Made by a program: the position numbers and the translations under genes
The notes under the pieces: generated by a model
Seen by the model: the letters and a program-made list of their open reading frames with translations, nothing else
Database searches by the model: none
Told to the model about the DNA's origin: nothing
Shown here: positions 1 through 11,816 of the stretch, piece by piece
How positions within the stretch are numbered: the first letter of the stretch is position 1
Layout: every line of letters begins with the position of its first letter
NCBI RefSeq assembly: GCF_900217795.1
Contig: NZ_OBMQ01000005.1
Coordinates: 1 to 64,000 of the forward strand
Source: Ureibacillus xyleni
GTDB taxonomy: Bacteria > Bacillota > Bacilli > Bacillales_A > Planococcaceae
Direction: 5' to 3'
Length of the DNA stretch: 64,000 nucleotides

Positions 1-59
1 TTGCATGTATTAGGCACGCCGCCAGCGTTCGTCCTGAGCCAGGATCAAACTCTCCATAA
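1..59 (-). rRNA. 16S ribosomal RNA, 5' end only
   Basis: The reverse complement of the first 59 bases carries the universal 16S start: GAGAGTTTGATCCTGGCTCA, then the GAACGCTGGCGGCGTGCC block, running off the window edge. Only about 60 of roughly 1550 bases are present. It is transcribed leftward, away from oriC, after gyrA, as in the B. subtilis rrnO arrangement. The exact mature 5' end is uncertain by a few bases. Confidence 0.95.
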
Positions 60-199
60 AAGAATTTGATAAAGCTCAAATTTGCTGGCATCAAAATTGA
101 TGTCAAAATGTTTCTCAAATTAATGAGAAATTATATTCATTAACGTTTTGTTGTTCAGTTTTCAAAGTTCATAATGTGTTGTGTTTTAACGACTTATTT

Positions 200-228
200 A
201 TAATAACAATCATATTGTTAATAGTCAA
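200..228 (-). promoter_or_regulatory. rRNA operon promoter
   Basis: On the minus strand a -35 box TTGACT (228-223) and a -10 box TATTAT (205-200) are separated by exactly 17 bases, about 140 bases before the 16S start. This is a strong sigma-A pattern in the right place for an rrn promoter. A second, more distal promoter may exist near 260-290 but is too weak to call. Confidence 0.75.
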
Positions 229-323
229 CACTTTTATAATATTTTTTTATCACAATATAACTTAATAGATAAATATACTGTTTGTAAAAACATGTAAATT
301 TCCAAAAGAACATCATATTTAGA

Positions 324-375
324 TTTGTGAGCGGATTAAAAACCTTTTCGTCTGCAGCTTTATTCCGCTCACAAA
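324..375 (-). repeat. 12-bp inverted repeat between HD-GYP gene and rrn promoter
   Basis: TTTGTGAGCGGA (324-335) pairs perfectly with TCCGCTCACAAA (364-375) around a 28-base loop. It lies just past the stop of the HD-GYP gene (405) but lacks a following T-run on the minus strand, so it is not a textbook terminator. It may still end that transcript or separate it from the rrn operon. The rest of 60-404 is AT-rich rrn leader and promoter DNA with no gene. Confidence 0.5.
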
Positions 376-404
376 AGCTTAAGCATTTCAAAATTTATGA
401 ATGT

Positions 405-1508
405 CTATTCATTTGTTATAACTCGTGAAATATAAAAACTACGATTTCTAGATAAATCAATTATTTCACCTGTATTTGTTAGTTTAATTAAAGGGCGTGT
501 TGGGGCAAATTTATTGATAAACATGATTTCACCACGTTCTAAATTAGATAATTCAATCTTTGTACCAATTGGCAATGCTGCAACAAGGTCTACCAGTGCT
601 TGTACTACTTGAATATCAAATTTACCAAACTCAGACTCTTTAATCATTTCAATCACTTTAAATGGTGATTCTTTTGAACGGTATAACCGCTCACTAGTCA
701 TTGCGTGGAATGTATCTGCAACCGCAATAATCTGCCCGAAGTTAGAAACCGAGCCTACTCGCACTTTTTCCGGATAACCACTGCCATCTAATCGTTCATG
801 GTGTTGATATATTGCCTCTTTCATTTCTTCTTTAATAGCCGGTAAAGCTTTAACCATTTGTAAACTATAAAGCGGGTGTTTACGGATTTCATCATATTCA
901 ATCTGGTTTAATGGTTCTTTCTTTTCCCGAATACGTAAAGGAATCCTTGCCATACCGCAATCTGCTAATGTACCTGCAATAGCCATTTGTAATACATAGC
1001 CACGCTCATAACCGAGTCTTTGTGTAATTGCAGCACAAATGAGCCCTGTTGCAATGCAGTGGTGATATAAATAATCTTTTACATTAGATAAACTATTTAA
1101 GTCGAAAATAATAGTTCGGTCCTCTAGTATTTTCTCAACTAACGGTAAAATTAATCCACGAACTTTTGTAATATCAATTTTTGCACCTGCTCCCCAACCA
1201 TTAAACATCTTTTTAAATTCTTCTACTGTATCTGTATACTTCTTGCCAAATCGATCTACAACTTGTGTTGCTGCAATATTTATTATTTCACTATTCTCTT
1301 CAATTCCTTGCTTTCCTTTTATCACTTGATCTTTTTCATCTAGTAGAATTGGAATTTGTAATATGTTAAAGGCTTTCAAAATATATAGGTGCTCTTGGTT
1401 TATTTTTGTATTTTTTAACACAATAGGGTATTGAGTATTTGCATATATATCTTCTGCTATGACTTTCCCAATTCGAAGGTCATTTATGTTGACTTTTGTA
1501 GCTTCCAT
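405..1508 (-). CDS. HD-GYP domain protein with a degenerate HD motif
   Basis: 367 residues. HD-GYP domains normally hydrolyse cyclic di-GMP using two or three metal ions. The C-terminal half has the family layout: a YHHCIATG segment (148-155) where the first metal-binding His lies, and HHERLDGSGYP (236-246). The key 'HD' pair, however, reads Ala182-Asp183 (GTLADCGMARIP) and the Lys after Gly is Met186. Loss of the metal-ligand His suggests weak or no phosphodiesterase activity, perhaps a sensor or binding role. Residues 1-120 are a family-specific N-terminal region of unknown function. Start ATG has a purine-rich site (AAAAGGGGG) just upstream. It sits alone between gyrA and the rRNA operon, same strand. 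Family assignment is firm; the activity statement is inference. Confidence 0.85.
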   Translation of the reverse strand: MEATKVNINDLRIGKVIAEDIYANTQYPIVLKNTKINQEHLYILKAFNILQIPILLDEKDQVIKGKQGIEENSEIINIAATQVVDRFGKKYTDTVEEFKKMFNGWGAGAKIDITKVRGLILPLVEKILEDRTIIFDLNSLSNVKDYLYHHCIATGLICAAITQRLGYERGYVLQMAIAGTLADCGMARIPLRIREKKEPLNQIEYDEIRKHPLYSLQMVKALPAIKEEMKEAIYQHHERLDGSGYPEKVRVGSVSNFGQIIAVADTFHAMTSERLYRSKESPFKVIEMIKESEFGKFDIQVVQALVDLVAALPIGTKIELSNLERGEIMFINKFAPTRPLIKLTNTGEIIDLSRNRSFYISRVITNE

Positions 1509-1633
1509 TACAAAAACCCCCTTTTAATACTTCAATAAAGATTGTTGAAAAAGTTATATATTTTTGGTTAATCCATTATTTTTGTAGATATGTAAAATTA
1601 TACTATATTTTTCCTTTATAAATTTACTTAAAT

Positions 1634-1670
1634 AAAAAAACTCAGAAACTTTTTGTTACAAGTTTCTGAG
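1634..1670 (-). terminator. gyrA terminator
   Basis: CTCAGAAACT (1641-1650) and AGTTTCTGAG (1661-1670) form a 10-bp stem. On the minus strand it is followed by a run of seven T. It lies 13 bases past the gyrA stop codon, a canonical rho-independent terminator. Confidence 0.9.
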
Positions 1671-1682
1671 CTTTTCATTATA

Positions 1683-4217
1683 TTATTCATTATCCGAATT
1701 AGAAGTGTCCTCATTTAAATCAGATTGCCCTTCATTTTCTTCATTCGGAATGTCTGAAGTATCATCTATTTCAAGGTCATCATCTTGTTCTTCTTTCTTA
1801 ACGCGTGCAACTGTAGCCACTGTTTCATCTTCGCCAAGTCGGATTAGACGAACACCTTGCGTGCTACGTCCAACTATTGAAATATCATTAACATCCATTC
1901 GAATTAACATACCATTTACTGTGATGAGCATTAAATCTTCAGTGCCATCAACTGTTTTTACAGAGCACATTGGTCCGTTCTTATCTGTAATCTGGATAGT
2001 TTTAATTCCAACACCGCCACGACTTTGTAGACGATATTCGGATTCTGGCGTTCTTTTACCATATCCTTTTTCAGTAACAACTAAAATTTCTTGACCCGGT
2101 TCGATAATTTCCATCCCTACAACATAATCGCCTTCACGGAGTTTTATTCCGCGCACACCTGCAGCAGTTCGACCCATTGAGCGAATATCATCTTCTTTGA
2201 ATCGAATAAGCATACCATTGTGCGTACCAATGATAACATCTTTCGTTCCGTCCGTTAGTCGAACAGAAATTAAATCATCATCATCATGTAAACTAATAGC
2301 GATTAAGCCGTTATTACGAATATGAGCAAATTGAGATACTTGAGTACGTTTCGTAATCCCCGTTTTTGTAGTAAAGATGAAATATGCATCTTCTTTATAC
2401 TCATCAACGCGAATCATAGCAGTTACTTTTTCAGTTTTATCTACATTTAGTAAATTAACAATCGGTAACCCTTTTGCAGTTCGTCCGAATTCTGGAATTT
2501 CATAACCTTTAGAGCGGAACACTTTCCCTTTTGATGTAAAGAATAGAATAGTATCATGGGTAGAAGTGAACAATAAATGTTCTACAAAATCATCTTCATT
2601 TGTTCCCATTCCTTGTACACCACGACCACCACGTTTTTGGCTACGATATGTGTTTGCTGCTAGTCTTTTTATGTAGCCGTTATGCGTTAAGGTGATAACG
2701 GAGTCTTCACGAGGAATTAAATCCTCATCTTCTATCATTTCTAGTCCACCAGCAGTAATTTGGGTTCTACGTGTGTCATTATAACGCTCTTTAATTTCCG
2801 TTAATTCAGTACGGATAATATCGAGGATTCTTCCTTCATCCGCTAAAATGGCTTTTAAATCTGCGATAAGTACTAGTAACTCTTGATATTCATTTTCAAT
2901 TTTCTCTCGTTCTAATCCACTTAAACGAACAAGACGCATATCTAAAATGGCTTGTGCTTGGCGATCAGATAAATTAAATCGTTCCATTAATACTGGCTTA
3001 GCTTCTTCTCCAGTGCGCGAAGAACGAATAATGGAAATGATTTCATCAATATGATCAAGTGCAATACGCAAACCTTCTAAAATATGTGCACGATCTTCTG
3101 CTTTTCTTAATTCAAACTGAGTACGACGAGTAATAACTTCTTTTTGGTGTTCTAAATAATGATGCAATACTTCTTTAAGGCTCAATACTTTTGGTTGCCC
3201 ATTCACTAACGCAAGCATGTTGACACCAAAGTTAGATTGCATTGCAGTATGTTTATATAGGTTATTTAAAATAACATTGGCATTTGCATCTTTTCGAACT
3301 TCCATTACAATACGCATACCACGTCGGTCAGATTCATCGCGTAAATGAGTAATTCCGTCAATTCGTTTATCTCGAACTAACTCGGCAATTTTTTCGATTA
3401 ATTTTGCCTTATTTACTTGATAAGGAATTTCATTAACGATGATCATTTCTTTCCCATTGGATTGAACTTCAATCTCCACCTTAGCACGGACAGTAATTGT
3501 ACCACGGCCTGTTTCATAAGCACGTCGTATACCACTTCGGCCTAAAATAATCCCTCCTGTTGGAAAGTCGGGGCCCGGGATAATTTCCATTAATTCTTCT
3601 GTAGTAATGGCTGGATTTTCTGAAACGGCGATAACAGCATCAATTGTTTCACCGAATTGATGTGGCGGTATATTTGTTGCCATCCCTACCGCAATACCAG
3701 ATGCACCGTTTAGTAATAAATTCGGAATACGTGCTGGTAAGACAACTGGTTCTTTTTCATTTCCATCATAGTTATCTTGATAGTCAATTGTGTCTTTATT
3801 GATATCTCGTAACATTTCCATCGTAATTTTGGATAAACGGGATTCAGTATAACGCATCGCTGCAGCACCATCACCATCAACTGAACCAAAGTTACCATGA
3901 CCATCAACTAACATATAACGATAACTAAAATCTTGCGCCATACGAACCATTGCATCATAAATGGAGGAGTCGCCATGTGGATGGTATTTCCCCATTACGT
4001 CTCCTACAATACGTGCACTCTTTTTATATGGTTTATCAGAATAGTTTCCTAATTCATGCATTCCGTAAAGAATACGACGATGTACTGGTTTTAAACCATC
4101 CCGCACATCTGGTAATGCACGGGAAACGATAACACTCATCGCATAATTTAAAAATGATGTTTGTACTTCTTCACTAATTTTAATGCCCTTTACACCTGAA
4201 TGTTGATTTTCCGACAT
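1683..4217 (-). CDS. gyrA: DNA gyrase subunit A
   Basis: 844 residues, full length. GyrA is the DNA breakage-reunion subunit of the A2B2 gyrase that introduces negative supercoils. Visible are the catalytic Tyr123 in AAAMRYTES, the quinolone-resistance region [10 protein letters not shown] (Ser84, Asp88, the sensitive-type residues), the GyrA box QKRGGRGV that wraps DNA, six beta-pinwheel blade repeats in the C-terminal half, and an acidic Asp/Glu/Asn-rich tail. Start ATG follows a GGGAGGT site. It lies 24 bases after gyrB and is probably cotranscribed with it; a strong terminator follows. Confidence 0.98.
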   Translation of the reverse strand: MSENQHSGVKGIKISEEVQTSFLNYAMSVIVSRALPDVRDGLKPVHRRILYGMHELGNYSDKPYKKSARIVGDVMGKYHPHGDSSIYDAMVRMAQDFSYRYMLVDGHGNFGSVDGDGAAAMRYTESRLSKITMEMLRDINKDTIDYQDNYDGNEKEPVVLPARIPNLLLNGASGIAVGMATNIPPHQFGETIDAVIAVSENPAITTEELMEIIPGPDFPTGGIILGRSGIRRAYETGRGTITVRAKVEIEVQSNGKEMIIVNEIPYQVNKAKLIEKIAELVRDKRIDGITHLRDESDRRGMRIVMEVRKDANANVILNNLYKHTAMQSNFGVNMLALVNGQPKVLSLKEVLHHYLEHQKEVITRRTQFELRKAEDRAHILEGLRIALDHIDEIISIIRSSRTGEEAKPVLMERFNLSDRQAQAILDMRLVRLSGLEREKIENEYQELLVLIADLKAILADEGRILDIIRTELTEIKERYNDTRRTQITAGGLEMIEDEDLIPREDSVITLTHNGYIKRLAANTYRSQKRGGRGVQGMGTNEDDFVEHLLFTSTHDTILFFTSKGKVFRSKGYEIPEFGRTAKGLPIVNLLNVDKTEKVTAMIRVDEYKEDAYFIFTTKTGITKRTQVSQFAHIRNNGLIAISLHDDDDLISVRLTDGTKDVIIGTHNGMLIRFKEDDIRSMGRTAAGVRGIKLREGDYVVGMEIIEPGQEILVVTEKGYGKRTPESEYRLQSRGGVGIKTIQITDKNGPMCSVKTVDGTEDLMLITVNGMLIRMDVNDISIVGRSTQGVRLIRLGEDETVATVARVKKEEQDDDLEIDDTSDIPNEENEGQSDLNEDTSNSDNE

Positions 4218-4241
4218 TTAATAACCTCCCTTCAAAGCAAC

Positions 4242-6176
<1,935 letters not shown>

Positions 6177-6257
6177 CTACTCTTTCAAACAATAGTATGT
6201 GTTAAAAATTCTAAGCTTTATAAAAAATTCTAGAAATTTCTATACATAAAAAGTTAA

Positions 6258-7370
6258 TTATTTTTTAATTTCACCCTGTTTCACGTGAAACATTTTTGCA
6301 TGTTGAATTGTCTCATGATGTATCCCATCCACACTTGTTGTTGTGACAAACGTTTGCACTTCACCTTGAATGGTATTTAATAAGTGTGATTGGCGATAGT
6401 CATCTAATTCTGACAAAACATCGTCTAACAGCAAAATTGGTGTTTCTTTTGTTTCTTTTTTTATTAACTCAATTTCAGCTAGTTTTAACGAAAGTGCTGT
6501 TGTACGTTGTTGTCCTTGTGACCCATAAGTTTGCACATCATAACCATTTACTGAAAACTGCAAGTCATCACGATGTGGACCAACTAATGTAACCCCTCTT
6601 TCAAGCTCTCGTTTTTTAACTTCTGCAAGTTTTTGCTCCAAGTATGTAACCATTTCTTCTGTCGACCAATCCGGATTCAACCCAGCGATTGGACGATAAT
6701 TAATCGTTAGCTTTTCTAATCCACGACTTATTCCAGAATGAATTGGTTCTGCCCATTCTTGTAAAAGTTCAATAAAATGAAATCTTTTACGAATAATTTG
6801 GACAGCCGAATGAATATATTGCTCAGTATAAATAGCAAATAAAACGTCATCAATTTGCTGTTTCCCATGATTAATTTTCAGCAAATGATTTCGTTGTTTT
6901 AACAGTTTTTGAAACGTAAGCAACTCATGTAAGTAAACTGGGGATATCTGACCTATTTCCATGTCAATAAAACGTCGCCGTACTTGAGGGCTTCCTTTCA
7001 CAACATTTAGATCCTCAGGTGCAAACATGACGACATTCATTTGTCCAATATAGTTACTTAATTTCGTTTGTTCTAAATGATTTACTTTCCCCTTTTTCCC
7101 CTTTTTAGAAATGGATAATTCCATTGGGAAATTACCGTAACGGTTTTGTACAACACCTTCTATTTTACCATAGTCTGCGTCCCAACGGATTAATTCTTTA
7201 TCGTTACTTGTACGATGTGATTTTGCCATTGCAAGTACGTAAATGGATTCCATTACGTTTGTTTTCCCTTGTGCATTTTCCCCAATAAATACATTTATTT
7301 TTGGAGAGAGGTCCAAGTTTAAAGACTCGTAATTACGATAATTTGTAAGCTGTAAATGCTCAATGAACAT
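6258..7370 (-). CDS. recF: DNA replication and repair protein RecF
   Basis: 370 residues. RecF is an SMC/ABC-like ATPase that with RecO and RecR loads RecA at gapped DNA. Seen are Walker [14 protein letters not shown] near residue 30, the ABC signature in the [15 protein letters not shown] segment, and Walker B with D-loop [11 protein letters not shown]. The ATG abuts the yaaA stop codon, and GGAG inside the yaaA end acts as ribosome site, so the two are translationally linked. The last codons contain a perfect ParB-binding parS site (6277-6292). Confidence 0.97.
   Translation of the reverse strand: MFIEHLQLTNYRNYESLNLDLSPKINVFIGENAQGKTNVMESIYVLAMAKSHRTSNDKELIRWDADYGKIEGVVQNRYGNFPMELSISKKGKKGKVNHLEQTKLSNYIGQMNVVMFAPEDLNVVKGSPQVRRRFIDMEIGQISPVYLHELLTFQKLLKQRNHLLKINHGKQQIDDVLFAIYTEQYIHSAVQIIRKRFHFIELLQEWAEPIHSGISRGLEKLTINYRPIAGLNPDWSTEEMVTYLEQKLAEVKKRELERGVTLVGPHRDDLQFSVNGYDVQTYGSQGQQRTTALSLKLAEIELIKKETKETPILLLDDVLSELDDYRQSHLLNTIQGEVQTFVTTTSVDGIHHETIQHAKMFHVKQGEIKK
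6277..6292. other. parS centromere site (perfect consensus)
   Basis: TGTTTCACGTGAAACA is the exact 16-bp palindromic ParB/Spo0J recognition sequence. It lies inside the 3' end of recF, about 4 kb from oriC. ParB loading here organises the origin and recruits SMC condensin. The cognate genes parA and parB are at 19170-20790. Confidence 0.95.
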
Positions 7371-7598
7371 TTAATTTTCTCCGTTCTTATTGGCAACGAC
7401 GTACCTACCAACCCCAGGAATGTTGATCACATCTCCGTGGCGTAGTTTTCTCCCTCGACGATTGTCAATTTCTCCGTTTACATAAACATCATTTTCTTGT
7501 AAAAACCATTTAGCCATACCACCTGAACTAATCGCATCAGTAACTTTTAATGCTTGGCCAAGGGTGATAAATTCTGTATCAATTACGATTTCATCCAA
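7371..7598 (-). CDS. yaaA: S4 RNA-binding domain protein YaaA
   Basis: 75 residues from the TTG at 7598; B. subtilis YaaA has 71. The reading frame is open further upstream to an ATG at 7667, but a GGAGGA site lies 10 bases before TTG 7598 and homology begins at IDTEFITLGQALK, so the shorter form is chosen. An S4 fold is shown by SSGGMAKWFLQENDVYVNGE and the basic DNRRGRKLRHGD. It is likely a ribosome-assembly or RNA-binding factor; its precise role is not established. Between dnaN and recF, as throughout Bacillales. Confidence 0.88.
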   Translation of the reverse strand: MDEIVIDTEFITLGQALKVTDAISSGGMAKWFLQENDVYVNGEIDNRRGRKLRHGDVINIPGVGRYVVANKNGEN

Positions 7599-7795
7599 AG
7601 TAAATTCATCCTCCGATTCACATGTATCTATCTCTCTATCATACCTAAAAAACGCGAAAAATGCCAAGAAAAGTGGATTAATCGAAATTACTGTGGGAGA
7701 TTAATCATTCACACTAGAAAATAAAAGTATGCCAAAAGAAATTAGTGTTTTGACGAAGTAACCTTTTTTAAATTCACAATTTTTTACATAATAAA

Positions 7796-7820
7796 AAGAT
7801 AGCCATATGCTGACTATCTT
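7796..7820 (-). terminator. Terminator after dnaN
   Basis: AAGATAG (7796-7802) pairs with CTATCTT (7814-7820). On the minus strand a short T-rich run follows the stem. It lies about 50 bases past the dnaN stop codon. The remaining 7599-7795 segment holds no recognisable gene. Confidence 0.6.
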
Positions 7821-7869
7821 AATATTAAAAAATTATGCATGGTCCTATTATTAACAATTTTCCTCAGTA

Positions 7870-9006
7870 TTAGTAAGTTCTTACCGGTAAAATTAACTGT
7901 AAAATGGCATCATCATGAACGGAACGTAAAATAAATGGTCTCATTGCACCAGTAAATTGGATAATCACATCTTGGCCGTCAATTGCCTTTAATGCTTCCA
8001 TCATGTATTTAGCACTGAAAGAAATTTTTAAAGATTCCCCTTCTAATGCTTCTACTTGAATTTGTTCTTCTACTTTCCCTATCTCTGGAGAATTTGATGA
8101 TATTTCAACACTTTGACCTTCTAATGTTTCAAAACGAACAACATTATTGCGATCTTCACGTGCAAGTAAAGATGCTCGGTCAATTGCTTGTAATAATGAT
8201 TTACCGTTAATCGTAATATTCGTTTTAAACTCTTCAGGAATTAAACGAGATGTTTCGGGATAGTTCCCCTCTAAAAGTCGTGAGAAGAATAAAACATTTT
8301 CAGTTTTAAATAACACTTGTTGATTTGTTATCACGATTTCAACTGGATTATTTGATTCTCCAAGGATTTTATTTAACTCGTTTAAACTTTTACCTGGGAT
8401 CACTACCGAATTAACATTTGTCGGTAATTGATCAAGAGTCGTTTTTCTTCTAGCAAGACGGTGACTATCTGTTGCTACACAGACAAGTTCATCACCATGA
8501 ATTTGCCAATTTACACCTGTTAAAACAGGACGGCTTTCAGAAGTAGCAACAGCAAATACTGTTTCACGAATAACTGATTTTAGTAAATCCGCGGGCATTG
8601 TAAATTGTTGATCTGTCGATACTTCAGGTAATAATGGATATTCAGAAGCATCAGACCCAATTAGGTGGAATTCGGATTTCCCTGAACGAATATGTGTTTG
8701 TGAACCATTTGATACTTCGATTTCTACATCGTTTGTTGGTAACTTTCGCACGATTTCGTTAAACATACGAGCTTGTAGAACAATTGAACCTGTTTCAGTA
8801 ATATTGATTAATTGGTCTCCATCTTCCTCAAGTGGAATAAATGTTTGGATTGTAATATCAGCATCACTACCAGTAAGTGTAATTCCATCATTTGTTACAT
8901 CGATTTTAATCCCTGTTAAGATTGGAATTGTCGTTTTAGAACTGACAGCTTTCATGACGTTATTTAACCCATCTAGTAAACGATCTCGCATAATATCAAA
9001 TTTCAT
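7870..9006 (-). CDS. dnaN: DNA polymerase III beta sliding clamp
   Basis: 378 residues, collinear with B. subtilis DnaN from MKFDIMRDRLLDGL to the C-terminal QLILPVRTY. The ring-shaped dimer tethers polymerase to DNA and binds partner clamp motifs. Three clamp folds of about 125 residues each can be followed (KAVSSKTTIPILTGI in the first, TVFAVATSESRPVLTGVNW in the second, SNSPEIGKVEEQI in the third). It follows dnaA across the origin unwinding region and is probably cotranscribed from the dnaA promoter. Confidence 0.98.
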   Translation of the reverse strand: MKFDIMRDRLLDGLNNVMKAVSSKTTIPILTGIKIDVTNDGITLTGSDADITIQTFIPLEEDGDQLINITETGSIVLQARMFNEIVRKLPTNDVEIEVSNGSQTHIRSGKSEFHLIGSDASEYPLLPEVSTDQQFTMPADLLKSVIRETVFAVATSESRPVLTGVNWQIHGDELVCVATDSHRLARRKTTLDQLPTNVNSVVIPGKSLNELNKILGESNNPVEIVITNQQVLFKTENVLFFSRLLEGNYPETSRLIPEEFKTNITINGKSLLQAIDRASLLAREDRNNVVRFETLEGQSVEISSNSPEIGKVEEQIQVEALEGESLKISFSAKYMMEALKAIDGQDVIIQFTGAMRPFILRSVHDDAILQLILPVRTY

Positions 9007-9047
9007 AGATTATACCTCACTTATTAATATATTATTTTAAAAGATTT

Positions 9048-9171
9048 TAATAGATATAGTAATAGGGCCTGTGGATTTGTGGATAACTATATTTTTCACC
9101 AGTAAATTCAAACTATCCACATGTTGATAAATTGTGTATGAGTTTGTGTGAAAGTAAACTAGTTATCCACA
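9048..9171. other. oriC unwinding region: DnaA-trios, GC cluster and DnaA boxes
   Basis: Reading the plus strand, six consecutive triplets TAA-TAG-ATA-TAG-TAA-TAG (9048-9065) run into a GC cluster (GGCC), then a near DnaA box TGTGGATTT (9070-9078) and a perfect one TGTGGATAA (9078-9086). Further boxes are CTATCCACA (9113-9121) and a perfect TTATCCACA (9163-9171). AT-rich DNA lies on the dnaN side (9007-9050). This order matches the basal unwinding system described for B. subtilis oriC, where DnaA loaded on the boxes spreads along the trios and opens DNA. Confidence 0.85.
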
Positions 9172-9174
9172 AGA

Positions 9175-10521
9175 TTATTTACCTAACATACTACGAATTT
9201 GTTTAATGTCTTGTTGTAATTGTTGGTCTTCTTTTAACATAGAGGCGATTTTTTCATGAGCATGAATTACTGTTGTATGGTCACGTCCCCCAAATTCTTC
9301 CCCTATCTTTGGTAAAGAAAAATCTGTTAATTCCCTAGATAGGTACATGGCAACCTGTCTTGGGAAAGCAATTGATTTTGTTCTCTTCTTCGCCGCGAAG
9401 TCCTCTAATTTGATTTGAAAATGTTCACCCACAGCGGTTTGTATATCTAGAATTGATATCATACGTGGTTTCGCATTTGGAATGATATCCTTTAAAGCCT
9501 CTGCAGCAAGTTCTGCAGTGATGTCTCGATTAACCAATGACGAGAAGGCAACAACACGAATTAAAGCACCTTCTAATTCACGAATGTTCGTATCGATTTG
9601 ATTTGCGATATGATGCATTACCTCGTTTGGAATATCTAATCCATCCGCTTTCGCTTTTTTGCGAAGAATAGCAATACGAGTCTCCAAATCTGGCGGTGTA
9701 ATATCTGTTATTAATCCCCATTCGAAGCGTGAACGTAAACGGTCTTCAAGGGTTGGAATTTCTTTTGGCGGTCGGTCACTGGAAATAACAATTTGTTTAG
9801 ACTCAGTATGTAATGTGTTAAAAGTATGGAAAAATTCCTCTTGTGTAGATTCTTTTCCAGCTAAAAATTGAATATCATCAATTAGCAACACATCAACATT
9901 CCGATATTTATTTCGAAAATCAACCGCTTTATTATCTCGAATCGAATTAATAAACTCATTTGTAAACTTTTCTGAAGATAAATAAACGACTTTTGCATTT
10001 GGATTATGTTCAAGTACATAATGGCCAATTGCATGCATTAAGTGAGTTTTCCCTAGCCCTACTCCCCCGTAAATAAAGAAGGGATTATAGGCTTTTGCAG
10101 GAGCTTCAGCAACGGCAAGTGAGGCAGCATGAGCAAATCGATTCCCAGATCCAATTACAAACGTATCAAAAGTATACTTTGGATTAAGCATTCCAGGTGA
10201 AATCTCTAAGTGCTCATTGTTATTTATTTGCATGACCTGTGGAACTGGCAAATCCTCACTATCGCTATCCTGATCCTTTTGAACAACAAATTTAATAAAC
10301 AAGTCTTCTCCTGTCAGTTCAGACAAAATGCCCGCGATTAGGTGAACGTAATGATTCTCTAGCCAATCACGAGCAAATGAGTTAGGTGCTGCAATGGTAA
10401 CATTGGATCCTTTATATGAAAGTAACTTAGTTGATTTCAGCCACGTTTCAAAGCTTGGTTTTGAAATTTTTTGTTCTACTTGAGCCAGGACATTGTTCCA
10501 TAATTCTTCTAAATGTGCCAA
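9175..10521 (-). CDS. dnaA: Chromosomal replication initiator DnaA
   Basis: 448 residues. An AAA+ ATPase that binds DnaA boxes and opens oriC. Domain I (1-80) carries the [20 protein letters not shown] helix pair. A short acidic domain II linker follows near 85-110. Domain III has Walker [10 protein letters not shown], Walker [11 protein letters not shown] and the sensor region [10 protein letters not shown]. Domain IV ends with the box-binding signature [15 protein letters not shown]. It is flanked on both sides by DnaA boxes, consistent with autoregulation. Confidence 0.99.
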   Translation of the reverse strand: MAHLEELWNNVLAQVEQKISKPSFETWLKSTKLLSYKGSNVTIAAPNSFARDWLENHYVHLIAGILSELTGEDLFIKFVVQKDQDSDSEDLPVPQVMQINNNEHLEISPGMLNPKYTFDTFVIGSGNRFAHAASLAVAEAPAKAYNPFFIYGGVGLGKTHLMHAIGHYVLEHNPNAKVVYLSSEKFTNEFINSIRDNKAVDFRNKYRNVDVLLIDDIQFLAGKESTQEEFFHTFNTLHTESKQIVISSDRPPKEIPTLEDRLRSRFEWGLITDITPPDLETRIAILRKKAKADGLDIPNEVMHHIANQIDTNIRELEGALIRVVAFSSLVNRDITAELAAEALKDIIPNAKPRMISILDIQTAVGEHFQIKLEDFAAKKRTKSIAFPRQVAMYLSRELTDFSLPKIGEEFGGRDHTTVIHAHEKIASMLKEDQQLQQDIKQIRSMLGK

Positions 10522-10617
10522 GCTTTTTTCTCCTTTTCATGTATATTTTCAGTTTCAAATTAATAAAATGCATCTATAAAGAATAACAGAATTATATTAA
10601 AACACATAATCACATAT

Positions 10618-10925
10618 TGTGGATAACTTTTATCCAAAAGGTGTGTTTAAGTTTATCCACAGGTTATTAACATCTGTGGATAAAATATTTCCCAACAAAG
10701 ATTTCCACAAAGGAAAACACAATAATCGTAACAAAAAAAGATTGTCATTTCAATAGTCGCCGTAACTTATCCACATAACTATTTTTTACTCACAAATAAG
10801 TTGTCCACAAGGTTAGGATTTGTGTAAAAGTTGTCAATAAACCTTGTGGATAAAAAAATATCGAAAAATTTTATCCACATTAGATTTTTCTTTAACGAGA
10901 AAATCTTGTGGATAATTTTTTTTGT
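10618..10925. other. oriC DnaA-box array upstream of dnaA
   Basis: Seven perfect 9-mers TTATCCACA in either orientation: 10618-10626, 10653-10661, 10675-10683, 10767-10775, 10845-10853, 10871-10879 and 10917-10925. Near matches include TTGTCCACA (10801-10809). Together with the dnaA-dnaN boxes this makes a bipartite Bacillus-type origin. The dnaA promoter must also lie in 10522-10620, where no clear -35/-10 pair stood out. No gene is seen in 10522-11106. Confidence 0.95.
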
Positions 10926-11021
10926 AAAAGGGCCCTTCAATAATTAATATACGAAGAACAATCAATATGAGAGACAATTATAGAAAGTGAAAAGGGAAGA
11001 ACGCGGCGAATAAATTATTAA

Positions 11022-11051
11022 TTGACAAGTTATTTCTTTTGGCTATATAAT
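11022..11051 (+). promoter_or_regulatory. rpmH-rnpA-yidC-jag operon promoter
   Basis: Perfect -35 TTGACA (11022-11027) and -10 TATAAT (11046-11051), 18-base spacer, 56 bases before the rpmH start. It probably serves rpmH and, by read-through, the downstream genes. Confidence 0.85.
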
Positions 11052-11106
11052 ATATTGGTCTGTATGTAAGATAAAAATTAACTTTCATTTGGAGGTGTCA
11101 TATATA

Positions 11107-11241
11107 ATGAAACGCACATATCAACCAAAAAAACGTAAACATAGTAAAGTACACGGATTCCGCGCACGTATGAGCACAAAAAACGGTCGTAAAGTATTAG
11201 CTGCTCGTCGTCGTAAAGGAAGAAAAGTATTATCAGCATAA
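11107..11241 (+). CDS. rpmH: 50S ribosomal protein L34
   Basis: 44 residues, very basic, from [18 protein letters not shown] to GRKVLSA, the universal L34 sequence. A small protein of the large ribosomal subunit. Ribosome site TTGGAGGTG lies about 10 bases before the ATG. First gene right of oriC, strong sigma-A promoter, followed at once by a terminator that attenuates transcription into rnpA. Confidence 0.98.
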   Translation: MKRTYQPKKRKHSKVHGFRARMSTKNGRKVLAARRRKGRKVLSA

Positions 11242-11243
11242 GT

Positions 11244-11273
11244 CCACTGAGCTTCTTCAGTGGTCTTTTTTTT
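11244..11273 (+). terminator. rpmH terminator/attenuator
   Basis: CCACTGA (11244-11250) pairs with TCAGTGG (11257-11263), followed by TCTTTTTTTT. It starts two bases after the rpmH stop, as expected for partial termination before rnpA. Confidence 0.9.
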
Positions 11274-11319
11274 CGTCATTTTGAGATACTAGAAGATTGA
11301 TTGGATGTGTAGGTGGAAT

Positions 11320-11664
11320 ATGAAAAAACGCCAACGTGTTAAGAAAAATGAGGATTTTCAGAAGGTGTTTAAAAAAGGAAAGTCCTTTGCAAACCGTCAA
11401 TTTGTTGTTTACTGTTTACCAAGAGAGGGACAAGCGGAATTTCGTATTGGCTTATCGGTGGGGAAGAAGATCGGGAAAGCTGTTACCAGGGTTCAAATTA
11501 AAAGGTATATAAGACAAGTATTTTTAGAATTGAAAGAAGAAGTAAGACAAGATATGGATTATGTTATTATCGCTAGACTACCAGCGGCCACTTTAGATTT
11601 TCATGAGACGAAAAAAAGTTTAGAACATGTTTTAAAAATTGCAAAGGTATTAAAGAAGAAGTAG
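11320..11664 (+). CDS. rnpA: Ribonuclease P protein component
   Basis: 114 residues. Protein cofactor of RNase P, which removes tRNA 5' leaders. Start ATG 11320 ([14 protein letters not shown]) is chosen because TAGGTGG precedes it by 4-5 bases and homology begins there; an in-frame ATG at 11305 lacks a site. The signature helix reads [19 protein letters not shown]: the usual 'RNR(I)KR' motif appears as R-V-Q-I-K-R, an unusual loss of the conserved Asn and second Arg. The [19 protein letters not shown] strand pattern is normal. Confidence 0.95.
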   Translation: MKKRQRVKKNEDFQKVFKKGKSFANRQFVVYCLPREGQAEFRIGLSVGKKIGKAVTRVQIKRYIRQVFLELKEEVRQDMDYVIIARLPAATLDFHETKKSLEHVLKIAKVLKKK

Positions 11665-11816
11665 TTCAATATGGATTAAGTATACATTCGCTCTTCTTAC
11701 TTGAAAATTCGGAAAAAATAATCTCTTCTAATAGAAACAATTAGTAGAGTGAAAGCGTTACCCATGTTAAAATAGCTTCAATGAATTTTTTGAATAGTAC
11801 TCTAGGAGGAAGAAGG

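Noticed and set aside
1705-2094. Long plus-strand open frame inside gyrA, and similar antisense frames in gyrB, rpsF, mnmE, purA and others
   Set aside because: Each lies wholly within a well-conserved gene, has no ribosome site and shows low-complexity composition expected of an antisense frame.
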